A stretch of DNA of 64,000 bases from Dama dama (Eukaryota > Chordata > Mammalia > Artiodactyla > Cervidae). Each line of letters begins with the position of its first letter. The first letter of the stretch is position 1. The stretch spans positions 1,116,001 to 1,180,000 of the forward strand of contig NC_083714.1 in NCBI RefSeq assembly GCF_033118175.1, given 5' to 3'. The translations under genes were made by a program, and so were the position numbers. This document shows positions 1 to 13,606 of this stretch, piece by piece. The notes beneath the pieces were generated by a model, which ran no database searches, was not told the origin of the DNA, and saw only the letters and a program-made list of their open reading frames with translations.

Positions 1-785
1 TGTGAAAAATATGAAGAGCTTAAAAAGGTGTCTAAAATATGAGGAGCATGAAACGGTCTTAAAAATACAAGGAGCATGAGCGGTGTTGAAAAACATGAAT
101 AGCCTGAAAATGTGTGAAATATATGAAGAGCTTAAAAATGTGTCAAGTATATGAGGAGCATGAAACGGTCTGAAAAATAGGAGGATCATGCAACAGTGTT
201 GAAAAACATGAAGAGCCTGAAAATGTGTGAAAAATATGAAGAGCTTCCAAAGTTGTCAAAAATATGAGGAGCATGAAATTGTCTGAAAAATAGGAGGAGC
301 ATGAAGCTGTGTTCAAAAACATGAAGAGCCTGCAAATGTGTGAAATATATAAAGAGCTTCAAAAAGTGTCAAAAATATGAGGAGCATGAAACGGTCTGAA
401 AAATAGGAGGAGCATGAAACGCTGTTCAAAACCATGAAGAGACTGAAAAGCTGTGAAATACATGAAGAGCTTCAAAAGGTGTCAAAAATATGAGGAGCAT
501 GAAACGGTCAGACAAATAGGAGGAGCATGAAACGGTGTTCAAAAACATAAAGAGCCTGAAAAGGTGTGAAATATATGAAGAGCTTAAAAAGTTGTCAAAA
601 ATATGAGGAAAATGAAACTGTCTGAAAAATAGGAGGAGCATGAAGTTTTGTTCAAAACATGAAGAGCCTGAAAAGGTGTGAAAAATATGAAGAGTTTCAA
701 AAAGTGTCAAAAATATGAGGAGCATGAAACGGTCTGAAAAATAGGAGGAGCATGAAGCGGAGTTGAAAAACATGAAGAGCCTGAC

Positions 786-3230
786 AAGGTGTGAAATATA
801 TGAGGAGCTTCAAAAGGTGTCAAAAATATGAGGAGCAGGAAAAGTTCTGAAAAATAGGAGGAGCATGACCTGGTGTTGAAATACATGAAGAGTCTGAAAA
901 GATGTGAAAAATATGAAGAGCTTCAAAAGGTGTAAAAAATATGAAGAGCTTCAAAAAGTGTCAAACATATGAGGAGCATGAAACTTTCTGAAAAATAGGA
1001 GGAGCATGAAGCGTTGTTGAACACATGAAGAGCCTGAAAAGGAATGAAAATATGAAGAGCTTCAAAAGGTGTCAAAAATATGAGGAGCATGAAATGGTCG
1101 GAAAAATAGGAGTAACATAAAACGGTGTTCAAAAACATGAAGAGCCTGAATAGGTGTGAAAAATATGAGGAGTTCCATAAGGTGTCATAAATAGGAGGAG
1201 CATGAAATGGTGTTCAACAACATGAAGAGCCTGAAAAGGTGTGAAAAATATGAAGAGGTTCAAAAAGTTTGAAAAATATGAAGAGCTTCAAAATGTGTCA
1301 AAAATATGAGGAGTATGAAGTGGTGTTGAAAAACATGAAGAGCATGAAAAGGTGTGAAAAATATGAAGAGCCTGAAAAGGTGTGAAAGATATGAAGAGCT
1401 TCAAAAGGTGGCAAAAATATGAAGAGTTTCAAAATATGTCAAAAATATGAGGAGCATGAAACGGTGTTCAAAAACATGAAGAGCCTGAAAAGGTGTGAAA
1501 AATATGAAGAGCTTCAAAAGGCGTCAAAAATATGAGGAGCATGAAACGGTCTGAAACATAGGAGAAGCATGAAACCGTGTTCAACAACATGAAGAGCCTG
1601 AAAAGGTGTGAAAAATATGAATAGCTTCAAAAGGTGTCAAAAATATGAGAAGCTTGAAACGGTTTGAAAAATAGGAGGAGCATGAAACTGTGTTGAAAAA
1701 CATGAAGAGCCTGAAAAGCTGTGAAAAATATGAAGAGCTTCAAAAGGTGTGAAAAATATGAAGATCTTCAAAAGGTGTCAAAAATATGAGGAGCATGAAA
1801 CGTTCTGAAAAATAGGAGGAGCATGAAACGGTGTTGAAAATCATTAAGAGTCTGAAAAGGTGTGAAAAATATGAAGAGTTTCAAAAAGTGTCAACACTAT
1901 GAGGATTATGAAAAGGTGTGAAATATAGGAGAAGCATGAAGCGGTGTTCCAAAACAAGAAGAGCCTGAAAAAGTGTGAAATATATGAAGAGCTTCAAAAG
2001 TCGTGAAAAATATGAGGAGCATGAAAAGTGCTGAAAAATAGGCGGAGCATGAAACTGTGCTGAAAAGATGAAAGGTCTGAAAAGTTGTGAAAAATATGAA
2101 GAGCTTCAAAAGGTATCAAAAATATGAGGAGCATGAAACGGTCTGAAAAATAGGAGGAGCATGAAACGGTGTTGAAAACCTGAAGCGCCTGAAAAGATGT
2201 GAAAAATATGAAGAGATTCAAAACATGTCAAAATATGAGGAGCAAGAAACGGTCTGAAAAATAGGAGGAGCATGAAACGGTGTTGAAAAACATGAAGAGC
2301 CTGAAAAGGTGTGAAAAATATGAAGAGCTTCAAAAGGTGTGAAAAATATGAAGAGCTTCAAAAGGTGTCAAAAATATGCGGAGCATGAAACAGTCTGAAA
2401 AATAGGAGAATCATGTAACGGTATTCAAAAACATGAAGAGCCTGAATAGGTGTGAAATACATGAAGAGCTTCAAAAGGTGTCAAAAATATGAGGAGCATG
2501 AAACTTCTAAAAAATAGGAGGAACATGAAACGGTGTACAAAAACATGAAGAGCCTGAAAAGGTGTGAAAAATATGAAGAGCTTCAAAAGGTGTCAAATAT
2601 ATGAGGAGCATGAAATAGTCTGAAAAATAGGAAGAGCATGAAACGGTGTTGAAAATCTTGAAGAGCCTGAAAAAGTGTGAATTATATGAAGAGCTTCAAA
2701 CGTGTCAAAAATACGAGGAGCATGATACAGTCTGAAAAATAGGAGGAGCATGAAGCGGTGTTGAAAGACATGAAGAGCCTGAAAAGGTTTGAAAAATATG
2801 AAGAGCTTCAAAAGGTGTGAAATACATGAGGAGCATGAAACTCTCTGAAAAATAGAAGGAGCATGAAGCGGTGTTCAAAAACATGAAGAGCTTGAAAAAG
2901 TGTGAAAAATATGAAGAGCTTCAAAAGGTGTGAAAAATATGAAGTGCTTCAAAAAGTGTCAAAAATATGAGGAGCATGAAACGTTCTGAAAATAAGAGGA
3001 GCACGAAACGATGTTCAAAAATATTAAGAGCCTGAAAAGGTGAGAAAAATATGAAGAGCTTCAGAAGCTGTGAAAAATATGAGGAGCATGAAGCGGTGTT
3101 CAAAAACTTGAATACTGAAAAGGTGTGAAAAATATGAAGACCTTCAAAAGGTGTCAAAAGATGAGAAGCATGAAACGGTCTGAAAAATAGGAGGAGCATG
3201 AAGCGGCGTTGAAAACATGAAGAGCGTGAA
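786..3230 (+). repeat. About 2.4-kb duplicated satellite segment, copy 1
   Basis: Positions from about 786 to 2,503 match about 3,231 to 5,171 in the same order. The offset is 2,445 bp at the start and 2,668 bp at the end. The second copy gained two pieces of about one 113-bp repeat each, near 3,690-3,780 and 4,450-4,570. Shared private variants include CATAAAACGGTG near 1,120 and 3,560 and the CTTTCTG variant near 983 and 3,428. The stretch 2,504-3,230 is a mosaic resembling parts of 5,890-6,130 and 9,610-9,900. Confidence 0.75.
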
Positions 3231-5171
3231 AAGGTGTGAAATATATGAGGAGCTTCAAAAGGTGTCAAAAATATGAGGAGCAGGAAAAGTTCTGAAAAAT
3301 AGGAGGAGCATGACCTGGTGTTGAAATACATGAAGAGTCTGAAAAGATGTGAAAAATATGAAGAGCTTCAAAAGGTGTAAAAAATATGAAGAGCTTCAAA
3401 AAGTGTCAAACATATGAGGAGCATGAAACTTTCTGAAAAATAGGAGGAGCATGAAGCGTTGTTGAACACATGAAGAGCCTGAAAAGGAATGAAAATATGA
3501 AGAGCTTCAAAAGGTGTCAAAAATATGAGGAGCATGAAACGGTCAGAAAAATAGGAGTAACATAAAACGGTGTTCAAAAACATGAAGAGCCTGAATAGGT
3601 GTGAAAAATATGAGGAGTTCCATAAGGTGTCAAAAATAGGAGGAGCATGAAATGGTGTTCAAAAACATGAAGAGCCTGAAAAGGTGTGAAAAATATGAAT
3701 AGCTTCAAAGGTGTGAAAATATGAGGAGTATCAAACGGTCAGAAAAATAGCAGGAGCATGAAGCGGCGTTAAACAACATGAAGAGCCTGAAAAGGTGTGA
3801 AAAATATGAAGAGGTTCAAAAAGTTTGAAAAATATGAAGAGCTTCAAAATGTGTCAAAAATATGAGGAGTATGAAGTGGTGTTGAAAAACATGAAGAGCA
3901 TGAAAAGGTGTGAAAAATATGAAGAGCCTGAAAAGGTGTGAAAGATATGAAGAGCTTCAAAAGGTGGCAAAAATATGAAGAGTTTCAAAATATGTCAAAA
4001 ATATGAGGAGCATGAAACGGTGTTCAAAAACATGAAGAGCCTGAAAAGGTGTGAAAAATATGAAGAGCTTCAAAAGGCGTCAAAAATATGAGGAGCATGA
4101 AACGGTCTGAAACATAGGAGAAGCATGAAACCGTGTTCAACAACATGAAGAGCCTGAAAAGGCGTGAAAAATATGAAGAGCTTCAAAAGGTGTCAAAAAT
4201 ATGAGAAGCTTGAAACGGTTTGAAAAATAGGAGGAGCATGAAACTGTGTTGAAAAACATGAAGAGCCTGAAAAGCTGTGAAAAATATGAAGAGCTTCAAA
4301 AGGTGTGAAAAATATGAAGATCTTCAAAAGGTGTCAAAAATATGAGGAGCATGAAACGTTCTGAAAAATAGGAGGAGCATGAAACGGTGTTGAAAATCAT
4401 TAAGAGTCTGAAAAGGTGTGAAAAATATGAAGAGTTTCAAAAAGTGTCAACAATATGAGGAACATGAAACGGTCTGAAAAATAGGAGGAGCATGAAACTT
4501 TGTTCATAAACATGAAGAGCCTGAAAAGGTGTGAAAAATACGAAGAGCTTAAAAAGGCGTGGAAAATATGAAGATTATGAAAAGGTGTGAAATATAGGAG
4601 AAGCATGAAGCGGTGTTCCAAAACAAGAAGAGCCTGAAAAAGTGTGAAATATACGAAGAGCTTCAAAAGTCGTGAAAAATATGAGGAGCATGAAAAGTGC
4701 TGAAAATAGGCGGAGCATGAAACTGTGTTGAAAACATGAAAGGTCTGAAAAGTTGTGAAAAACATGAAGAGCTTCAAAAGGTATCAAAAATATGAGGAGC
4801 ATGAAACGGTCTGAAAAATAGGAGGAGCATGAAGCGGTGTTGAAAACCTGAAGCGCTTGAAAAGATGTGAAAAATATGAAGAGATTCAAAACATGTCAAA
4901 ATATGAGGAGCATGAAACGGTCTGAAAAATAGGAGGAGCATGAAACGGTGTTGAAAAACATGAAGAGCCTGAAAAGGTGTGAAAAATATGAAGAGCTTCA
5001 AAAGGTGTGAAAAATATGAAGAGCTTCAAAAGGTGTCAAAAATATGCGGAGCATGAAACAGTCTGAAAAATAGGAGAATCATGTAACGGTATTCAAAAAC
5101 ATGAAGAGCCTGAATAGGTGTGAAATACATGAAGAGCTTCAAAAGGTGTCAAAAATATGAGGAGCATGAAA
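3231..5171 (+). repeat. About 2.4-kb duplicated satellite segment, copy 2
   Basis: Second copy of 786-2,503, lying directly after the first 2,445-bp period. It carries the two extra pieces described under copy 1 and scattered substitutions, so it is older or more rearranged than the 5,402-bp duplication downstream. Confidence 0.75.
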
Positions 5172-5400
5172 CGGTGTGAAAAATTGGAAAAGCATGAAGT
5201 GGTGTTCAAAAACATGAAGAGCCTGAAAAGGTGTGAAATACATGAAGAGCTTCAAAAGGTGTCAAAAATATGAGGAGCATGAAGTGGTGTTGAAAAAGAT
5301 GAAGAGCATTAAAAGTTGTGGAAAATATGAAGAGCTTCAAAAGGTGTCAAAAATATGAGGAGCATTAATCGGTCTGAAAAATAGGAGAAGCATGAAACTG

Positions 5401-8181
5401 TGTTCAAAAACATGAAGAGCCTGAAAAGATGTAAAATATATGAAGAGCTTCAAAAGGTTTCAAAAATATGAGGAGCATGAAACGGTCTGAAAAATAGGAG
5501 AAGCATGAAACTGTGTTCAAAAACATGAAGAGACTGAAAAGTTGTCAAAAACATGAAGAGCTTCAAAAGGTGTCAAATGTATGAGGCACATGAAACGGTC
5601 TGAAAAATAGGAGCAGCCTGTAACGGTGTGGAAAAACATGAAGAGCCTGAAAATGTGTGAAAAATATGAAGAGCTTCAAAAGGTTTCAAAATTATGAGGT
5701 GCATGAAACGGTCTGAAAATAAGAGGAGCATGAAACGGTGTTGAAAAATGAAGAGCCTGAAAAGGTGTGAAAACCAGGAAGAGCTTCAAAAGCTGTCAAA
5801 AATATGAGGCGCAAGAAACGGTCTGAAAAATAGGAGTGGCAAGAAGTAGGGTTGAAAAACATGAAGAGCCTGAAAAGTTGTGAAATATATGAAGACTGCA
5901 AAAGGTGTCAAAAATATGAGGAGCATGAAACGTTCTGAAAATAAGAGGAGCATGAAACGGTGTTCAAAAATATTAAGAGCCTGAAAAGGTGAGAAAAATA
6001 TGAAGAGCTTCAGAAGCTGTGAAAAATATGAGGAGCATGAAGCGGTGTTCAAAAATTTGAATACTGAAAAGGTGTGAAAAATATGAAGACCTTCAAAAGG
6101 TGTCAAAAGATGAGGAGCATGAAACGATCTGAAAATCAGGAGGAGCATGAAGCGGTGTTGAAAAACATGAAGAGGCTGAAAAGGTGTTAAAAATATGAAG
6201 AGCTTCAAAAGGTGTGAAAAATATGAGGAGCATGATACGATCTCAAAAATAAGAGTAGCATGAAGTGGTGTTCAAAACATGAAGAGCTTGAAAACTTGTG
6301 AAAAATACGAAGAGCTTCAAAAGGTGTCAAAAATATGAGGAGCATGAAACGGTCTAAAAAATAGGAGGAGCATGAAGCGGTGTTCAAAAACATGAAGAAC
6401 CTGAAAAGGTGTCCAAAATATGAAGAGGTACAAATGGTATCAAAAATATGAGGGGCATGAAACGGTCTGAAAAATAGAAGGAGCATGAAGCGGCGTTGAA
6501 AACATGAAGAGCGTGAAAAGGTGTCAAAAATATGAAGAGCTTCAAAATGTGTCAAAAATATGAGGAGCATGAAACGGTCTGAAATTTACGAGGAGCATGA
6601 GGCACTGTTGAAAAACATGAAGAGCCTGAAAAGCTGTGAAAAATATAAAGAGTTTCAAAACGAGTCAAAAATATGAGGAGCATGAAACGGTCTGAAAAAT
6701 AGGAGGAGCATGAAGTGGTGTTGGAAAACATGAAGAGCCTGAAAAGGTGTGAAAAATATGAAGAGCTTCAAAAGGTGTGAAAACTATGAAGAGCTTCAAA
6801 AGGTGTCAAAAATATGAGTAGCATGAAACGGTCTGAAAAATAGGAGAAGCATGAAACCATGTTCAAAAACATGAAGAGCCTGAAAAAGTGTGAAAAATAT
6901 GAAGAGCTTCAAAAAGTGTCAGAAATATGAAGAGCAGGGAACGGTCTGAAAAATAGGGGGAGTATGAAGCAGTGTTCAAAAACATGAAGAGCCCGAAAAG
7001 GTGTGTAAATATGAAGAGCCCTAAAGGTGTCAAAATTATGAGGAGCATGACACGGTCTGAAAAATAGGAGAAGCATGAAACCATGTTCAAAAACATGAAG
7101 AGCCTGAAAATGTGTGAAAAATATGAAAAGCTTCAAAAGGTTTGAAAAAAATAAGGAGCATGAAACGGTGTTCAAAACCATGAAGAGACTGAAAATGTGA
7201 GAAATATATGAAGAGCTTCAAAATGTGTCAAAAATATGAGGAGCTTGAAACGGTCTCAAATATAGGAGGAGAATGAAACGGTGTTGAAAAACATGTAGAT
7301 CCTGAAAAGGTGTGAACAATATGCAGAGCCTCAAAAGGAGTGAAAAATATGAGCAGCATGAAACGGTCTAAAAAATAGGAGGAGCATGAAACGCTGTTCA
7401 AAACCATGAAGAGACTGAAAAGCTGTGAAATATATGAAGAGCTTCAAAAGGTGTCAAAAATATGAGGAGCATGAAACGGTCAGACAAATAGGAGGAGCAT
7501 GAAATGGTGTTCAAAAACATGAAGAGCCTGAAAAGGTGTGAGAAATATGAATAGCTTCAAAGGTGTGAAAATATGAGGAGTATGAAACGGTCAGAAAAAT
7601 AGCAGGAGCATGAAGCGTTGTTAAACAACATGAAGAGCCTGAAAAGGTGTGAAAAATATGAAGAGGTTCAAAAAGTTTGAAAAATATGAAGAGCTTCAAA
7701 GTGTGTCAAAAATATGAGGAGTATGAAGTGGTGTTGAAAAACATGAAGAGCATGAAAAGGTGTGAAAAATATGAAAAGACTGAAAAGGTGTGAAAGATAT
7801 GAAGAGCATCAAAAGGTGGCAAAAATATGAAGAGTTTCAAAACATGTCAAAAATATGAGGAGTATGAAACGGTGTTCAAAAACATGAAGAGCCTGAAAAG
7901 GTGTGAAAAATATGAAGAGCTTCAAAATGTGTCAAAAATATGAGAAGCTTGAAACGGTTTGAAAAATAGGAGGAGAATGAAACTGTGTTGAAAAACATGA
8001 AGAGCCTGAAAAGGTGTGAAAAATATGAAGAGCTTCAAAAGGTGTGAGAAATATGAGGAGCATGAAACAGTCTGAAAAATAGGAGGAGCATGAAACGGTG
8101 TTCAAAAACATGAAGAGCCTGAAAAGGTGTGAAAAATATGAGGAGCAGGAATCTTTCTGAAAAATTGGAGGAGCATGAAAC
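5401..8181 (+). repeat. Satellite segment shared with 43,207-46,128
   Basis: This stretch recurs about 38 kb downstream. The offset is 37,806 at the left end and 37,947 at the right. The change comes from a replaced patch near 6,485-6,560 (44,290-44,515 in the other copy). Shared private features include the short subunit near 5,750, the truncated D-like unit near 6,057 and the ATGTAGATCC variant near 7,292. Confidence 0.8.
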
Positions 8182-8204
8182 GGTGTTGAAAAACATGAAG
8201 AGCC

Positions 8205-11200
8205 TGAAAAGGTGTGAAAAATATGAAGAGCTTCAAAAGGTGTGAAAAATATGAAGAGCTTCAAAAGGTGTCAAAAATATGAGGAGCATGAAACGTTCTG
8301 AAAAATAGGAGGAGCATGAAGCAGTGTTGAAAAACATGAAGAGTCTGAAAAGGTGTGAAAAATACGAAGAGCTTCAAAGGGTGTCAAAAATATGAATATT
8401 ATGAAACGGTGTGAAATATAGGAGAAGCATGAAGCGGTGTTCCAAAACATGAAGAGCCTGAAAAAGTGTGAAATATATGAAGAGCTTCAAAAGTCGTGAA
8501 AAATATGAGGAGCATGAAAAGTGCTGAAAAATAGGCGGAGCATGAAACTGTGTTGAAAACATGAAAGGTCTGAAAAGTTGTGAAAAATATGAAGAGCTTC
8601 AAAAGGTATCAAAAATATGAGGAGCATGAAACGGTCTGAAAAATAGGAGGAGCATGAAACGGTGTTGAAAACCTGAAGCACCTGAAAAGGTGTGAAAAAT
8701 ATGAAGAGGTTCAAAACATGTCAAAAATATGAGGAGCATGAAACGGTGTTCAGAAACATGAAGAGCCTGAAAAGGTGTGAAAAATATGAAGAGCTTCAAA
8801 AGGTGTCAAAAATATGCGGAGCATGAAACGGTCTGAAAAATAGGAGCAGTATGAAGCGGTGTTGAAAATCATGAAGATTTTAAATGGTGTGAAAAACATG
8901 AAGAGCTTCAAAAGGTGTCAAAAATATGAGGAGCATGAAACAGTCTGAAAAATAGGAGAATCATGTAACGGTATTCAAAAACATGAAGTGCCTGAATAGG
9001 TGTGAAATACATGAAGAGCTTCAAAAGGTGTCAAAATATGAGGAGCATGAAACGGTCTGAAAAATTGGAGAAGCATGAAGTGGTGTTCAAAAACATGAAG
9101 AGCCTGAAAAGGTGTGAAATACATGAAGAGCTTCAAAAGGTGTCAAAAATATGAGGAACATGAAGTGGTGTTGAAAAAGATGAAGAGCATTAAAAGTTGT
9201 GGAAAATATGAAGAGCTTCAAAAAGTGTCAAAAATATGAGGAGCACGAAACGGTCTGAAAAATAGGAGGAGCATGAAACGGTGTTGAAACCCTGAAGCGC
9301 CTGAAAAGGTGTTAAAAATATGAAGAGTTTCAAAACATGTCAAAAATATGAGGAGGATGAAACTGTGAAAAATAGGAGAAGCATGAAACCGTGTTCAAAA
9401 ACATGAAGAGCCTGAAAAGGTGTGAAAAATATGAAGAGCTTCAAAAGGTGTCAAAAATATGAGGAGCATGAAATGGTCTGAAAAATAGGAGGAGCATGAA
9501 GCGGTGTTCAAAAACATGAAGAGCCTGAAAAGGTGTGAAATATATGAAGAGCTTCAAAAGGTGTCAAAAATATGAAGAGCTACAAAATGTGTGAAAAATA
9601 TGAGGAGAATGAAACTTCTGAAATTTAGGAGGAGCATGAAAGGGTGTACAAAAACATGAAGAGCCTGAAAAGGTGTGAAAAATATGAAGAGCTTCAAAAG
9701 GTGTCAAAAATACAAGGAGCATGAAATAGTCTGAAAAATAGGAAGAGCATGAAACGGTGTTGAAAAACTTGAAGAGCCTGAAAAAGTGTGAATTATATGA
9801 AGAGCTTCAAAACGTGTCAAAAATATGAGGAGCATGATACGGTCTGAAAAATAGGAGGAGCATGAAGCGGTGTTGAAAGACATGAAGAGACTGAAAAGGT
9901 GTGAAAAATATGAAGAGCTTCAAGAGGTGTCAAAAATATGTGGAGCATGAAACGGTCTGAAAAATAGGAGGAGTATGAAGCGGTGTTGAAAATCATGAAG
10001 ATCCTAAATGGTGTGAAAAACATGAAGAGCTTCAAAAAATGTCAAAAATATGAGGAGCATGAAACAGTCTGAAAAATAGGAGAATCATGTAACGGTGTTG
10101 AAAAACATGAAGAGCATGAAAAGGTTTGAAAAATATGATGAGCTTCAAAAGGTGTCAAAAATATGAGAAGCTTGAAACGGTTTGAACAATAGGAGGAGCA
10201 TGAAACTGTGTTGAAAAACATGAAGAGCCTGAAAACGTGTGAAAAATATGAAGAGCTTCAAAAGGTGTCAAAAAAGAGATGTGCATGAAACCGTCTGAAA
10301 AAGAGGGGAAGCATGAAGCAGTGTTGAAAAACTTGAAGAGCCTGAAAAGGTGTGAAAAATATGAAGAGCTTCAAAAGGTGTCAAAAATATGAGGAGCATG
10401 AAACGGTCTGAAAAATAGGAGGAGCATGAAACCGTGTTCAAAAACATGAACAGCCTGAAAAGGTGTGAAAAATATGAAGAGCTTCCAAAGGTGTAAAAAA
10501 TAGGAAGAGCATGAAGCGGTGTTAAAAAACATGAAAAGCCTGAAAAGGTGTGAAAAATATGAAGAGCTTCAAAAGGTGTCAAAAATATGAGAAGCATGAA
10601 ACGCTCTGAAAAATATGAGGAGCATGAAACGGTGTTCAAAAATATGAAGAGCCTGAAAAGGTGTGAAAAATATGAAGAGCTTCAAAAGGTCTGAAAAATA
10701 GGAGGAGCATGAAGTGGTGTTGAAAAACATGAAGAGCCTGAAAAGGTGTGAAAAATATGAAGAGCTTCAAAAGGTGTGAAAAATATGAAGACCTTCAAAA
10801 GGTGTCAAAAAGGAGATGAGCATTAAACGGTCTGAAAAAGAGGAGGAGCATGAAGCGGTGTTGAAAAACATGAAGAGCCTGAAATCGTGTGAGAAATATG
10901 AAGAGCCTCAAAAGTTGTCAAAAATATGAAGAGCTTCAAAAAGTGTCAAAAATGAGAGGAGCATGAAGCGGTCTGAAAAATAGGAGGAGGAGGAAGTGGT
11001 GTTGAAAAACATGAAGAGCCTGAAAAGGTGTGAAATATATGAAGAGCTTCAAAAGGTGTCAAATATATGAGGAACATGAAACGGTCTGAAAATTAGGAAC
11101 AGCTTGAAACGGTGTTCAGAAACATGAAGAGCCTGAAAAGGTGTGTACAATGTGAAGAGCTTCAAAAGGTGTGAAATACATCAGGAGCATGAAACGGTCT

Positions 11201-13606
11201 GAAAATAGGAGGAGCATGATGCGGTGTTCAAAAACATGAGGAGCCTGAAAATGTGTGAAAAATATGAAGAGCTTCAAAAGGTGTCAAAAATATGAGGAGC
11301 ATGAAACGGTCTGAAAAATAGGAGGAGCATGAAGCGGTGTTCAAAAACATGAAGAGCCTGAAAAGGTATGAAATATATGAAGAGCTTCAAAAGGTGTGAA
11401 AAATATGAGGAGCATGAAACGGTCTGAAATTTAGGAGGAGCATGAAACGGTGTTGACAACATTAAGAGCCTGAAAAGGTGCGAAAAATTTGAAGAGCTTC
11501 AAAAGGTGTGAAAAATAGGCGGAGCATGAACCAGTGTTCAAAAACTTGAAGAGACTGAAAAGGTGTGAAAAATATGAAGACCTTAAAAAGGTGTCAAAAA
11601 TATGAGGAGCATGACACGGTCTGAAATATAGGAGGAGCATGAAGCCTTGTTCAAAAACATGAAGAGCCTGAAAAGGTGTGAAAAATATGAAGAGATTCAA
11701 AAGGTGTGAAAACGTGAAGAGATTCAAAAGGTGTGAAATATATGAGGAGCATGAAACGGTCTGAAAAATATGGGGAGAACGAAACATTCAGAAAAATAGG
11801 AGGAGTATGAAGTGGTGTTCAAAAACATGAAAGCCTGAAAAGGTGTGAAAAATATGAAGAGCTTCAAAAGGTGTGAAATTCATGAGGAGTATGAAACGGT
11901 CTGAAAATTAGGAGGAGCATGAAGCTGTGTTCATAAACATGAAGAGCCTGAAAATCTGTGAAATATATGAAGAGCTTCAAAGGGTGTCAAAAATATGAGG
12001 AGCATGAAACGGTCTGAAAATAGGAGGAGCATGATGCGGTGTTCAAAAACATGAGGAGCCTGAAAAGGTGTGAAAAATATGAAGAGCTTCAAAACCTGTC
12101 AAAAATATGAGGAGCATGAAACGGTCTGAAAAATAGGAGGAGCATGATGCGGTGTTGAAAAACATGAAGAGCCTGAAAACGTGTGAAAAATATGAAGATC
12201 TTCAAAAGGTATGAAAAAAATGAAGAGCTTCAAAAGGTGTCAAAAAAGAGATGAACATGAAACGGTCTGAAAAATAGGAGGAGCATGAAGTTGTGTTCAA
12301 AAAAATGAAGAGCATGAAAAGGTGTGAAAAATATAAAGAGCTTCAAAAGGTGTGAAAAATATGAGGAGCATGAAACGGTCTGAAATAAAGGAGGAACATG
12401 AAGTGGTGTTGAAAAACATGAAGAGCCTGAAAACGTGTGAAAAATATGAAGAGCAACAAAAGATGTCAAAAATGAGTTGAGCATGAAACGGTCTGAAAAA
12501 TTGGAGGAGCATGAAGCGGGGTTGAAAAACATGAAGAGCCTTAGAATGTGTGAAAAATATGAGGAGCTTGAAAATGTGTGAAAAATATGAGGAGCTTCAA
12601 AAGGTGTCAAAAATGAGATGAGCATGAAACGGCCTGAAAAATAGGAGGAGCATGAAGTGATGTTGAAAAACATGAAGAGCCTGAAATGTTGTGAAATATA
12701 TGAAGAGCTTCAAAAGATGTGAACAATAAGGGGAGCTTCAAAAATTGTCAAAAATATGAGGAGCCTGAAACGGTCTGAAAAATAGTAGGAGCAAGACAAG
12801 GTGTTCAAAAACATGAAGAGGCTGAAAATTAGTGAAAAATATGAAGAGCTTCAAGGGTTTCAAAAATATGAGGAGCATAAAACGGGCTGAAAAATAGGAG
12901 GAGCATGAAGCGGTGTGAAAAACATGAAGAGCCTGAAAAGGTGTGAAATACATGAAGAGCTTCTAAAGGTGTCAAAAATATGTGGAGCATGAAACGGTCT
13001 GGAAAATAGGAGGAGCATGAAGCGGTGTTCAAAAACATGAAGAGCCTGAAAAGGTGTGAAAAATATGAAGAGCTTCAAAAGGTGTGAAATACATGAGGAG
13101 CATGAAACTGTCTGAAAAATAGGAGGATCATGAAGCGGTGTTGAAAAACATTAGGATCGTGAAAAGGTGTGAAAAATATGAAGAGCTTCAAAAGGTGTCA
13201 AATATATAAGGTGCATGAAACAGCTTGAAAAATATGATGAGCAAGAAACGGTTTTGAAAAGATGAAGCACCTGAAAAGGTGTGAAAGATATGAAGAGCTT
13301 CAAATGGTGTGAAATACATGAGGAGCATGAAACGGTCTGAAAAATAGGAGGAGCATGAATGTGTGCTAAAAAACATGAAGAGCCTGAAAAGGTGTGAAAA
13401 ACATGAAGAGCTTCAAAAGGTGTGAAAAGTATGAGGAGCATGAAACGGTCGGAAAAATAGGAGCATGAAGCAGTGTTCAAAAATATGAAGAGCCTGAAAA
13501 GGTGTGAAAAATATGAAGAGCTTCAAAATGTGTCAAAATATGAGGAGCATGAAACGGTCTGAAAAATAGGAGGAGCATGAAGCGGTGTTGAAAACCATGA
13601 AGAGCT
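8205..13606 (+). repeat. 5,402-bp tandem duplication, copy 1
   Basis: Every distinctive variant here reappears exactly 5,402 bp later. Reading by eye I found only a handful of differences over 5.4 kb. Examples are GTTTG versus GTGTG near 10,121/15,523, ATGAAACTG versus ATCAAACTG near 10,200/15,602, TAGG versus TACG near 10,502/15,904, and a one-base deletion in copy 2 near 18,829. The two copies abut directly, and the breakpoint lies inside subunit A. Confidence 0.92.
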
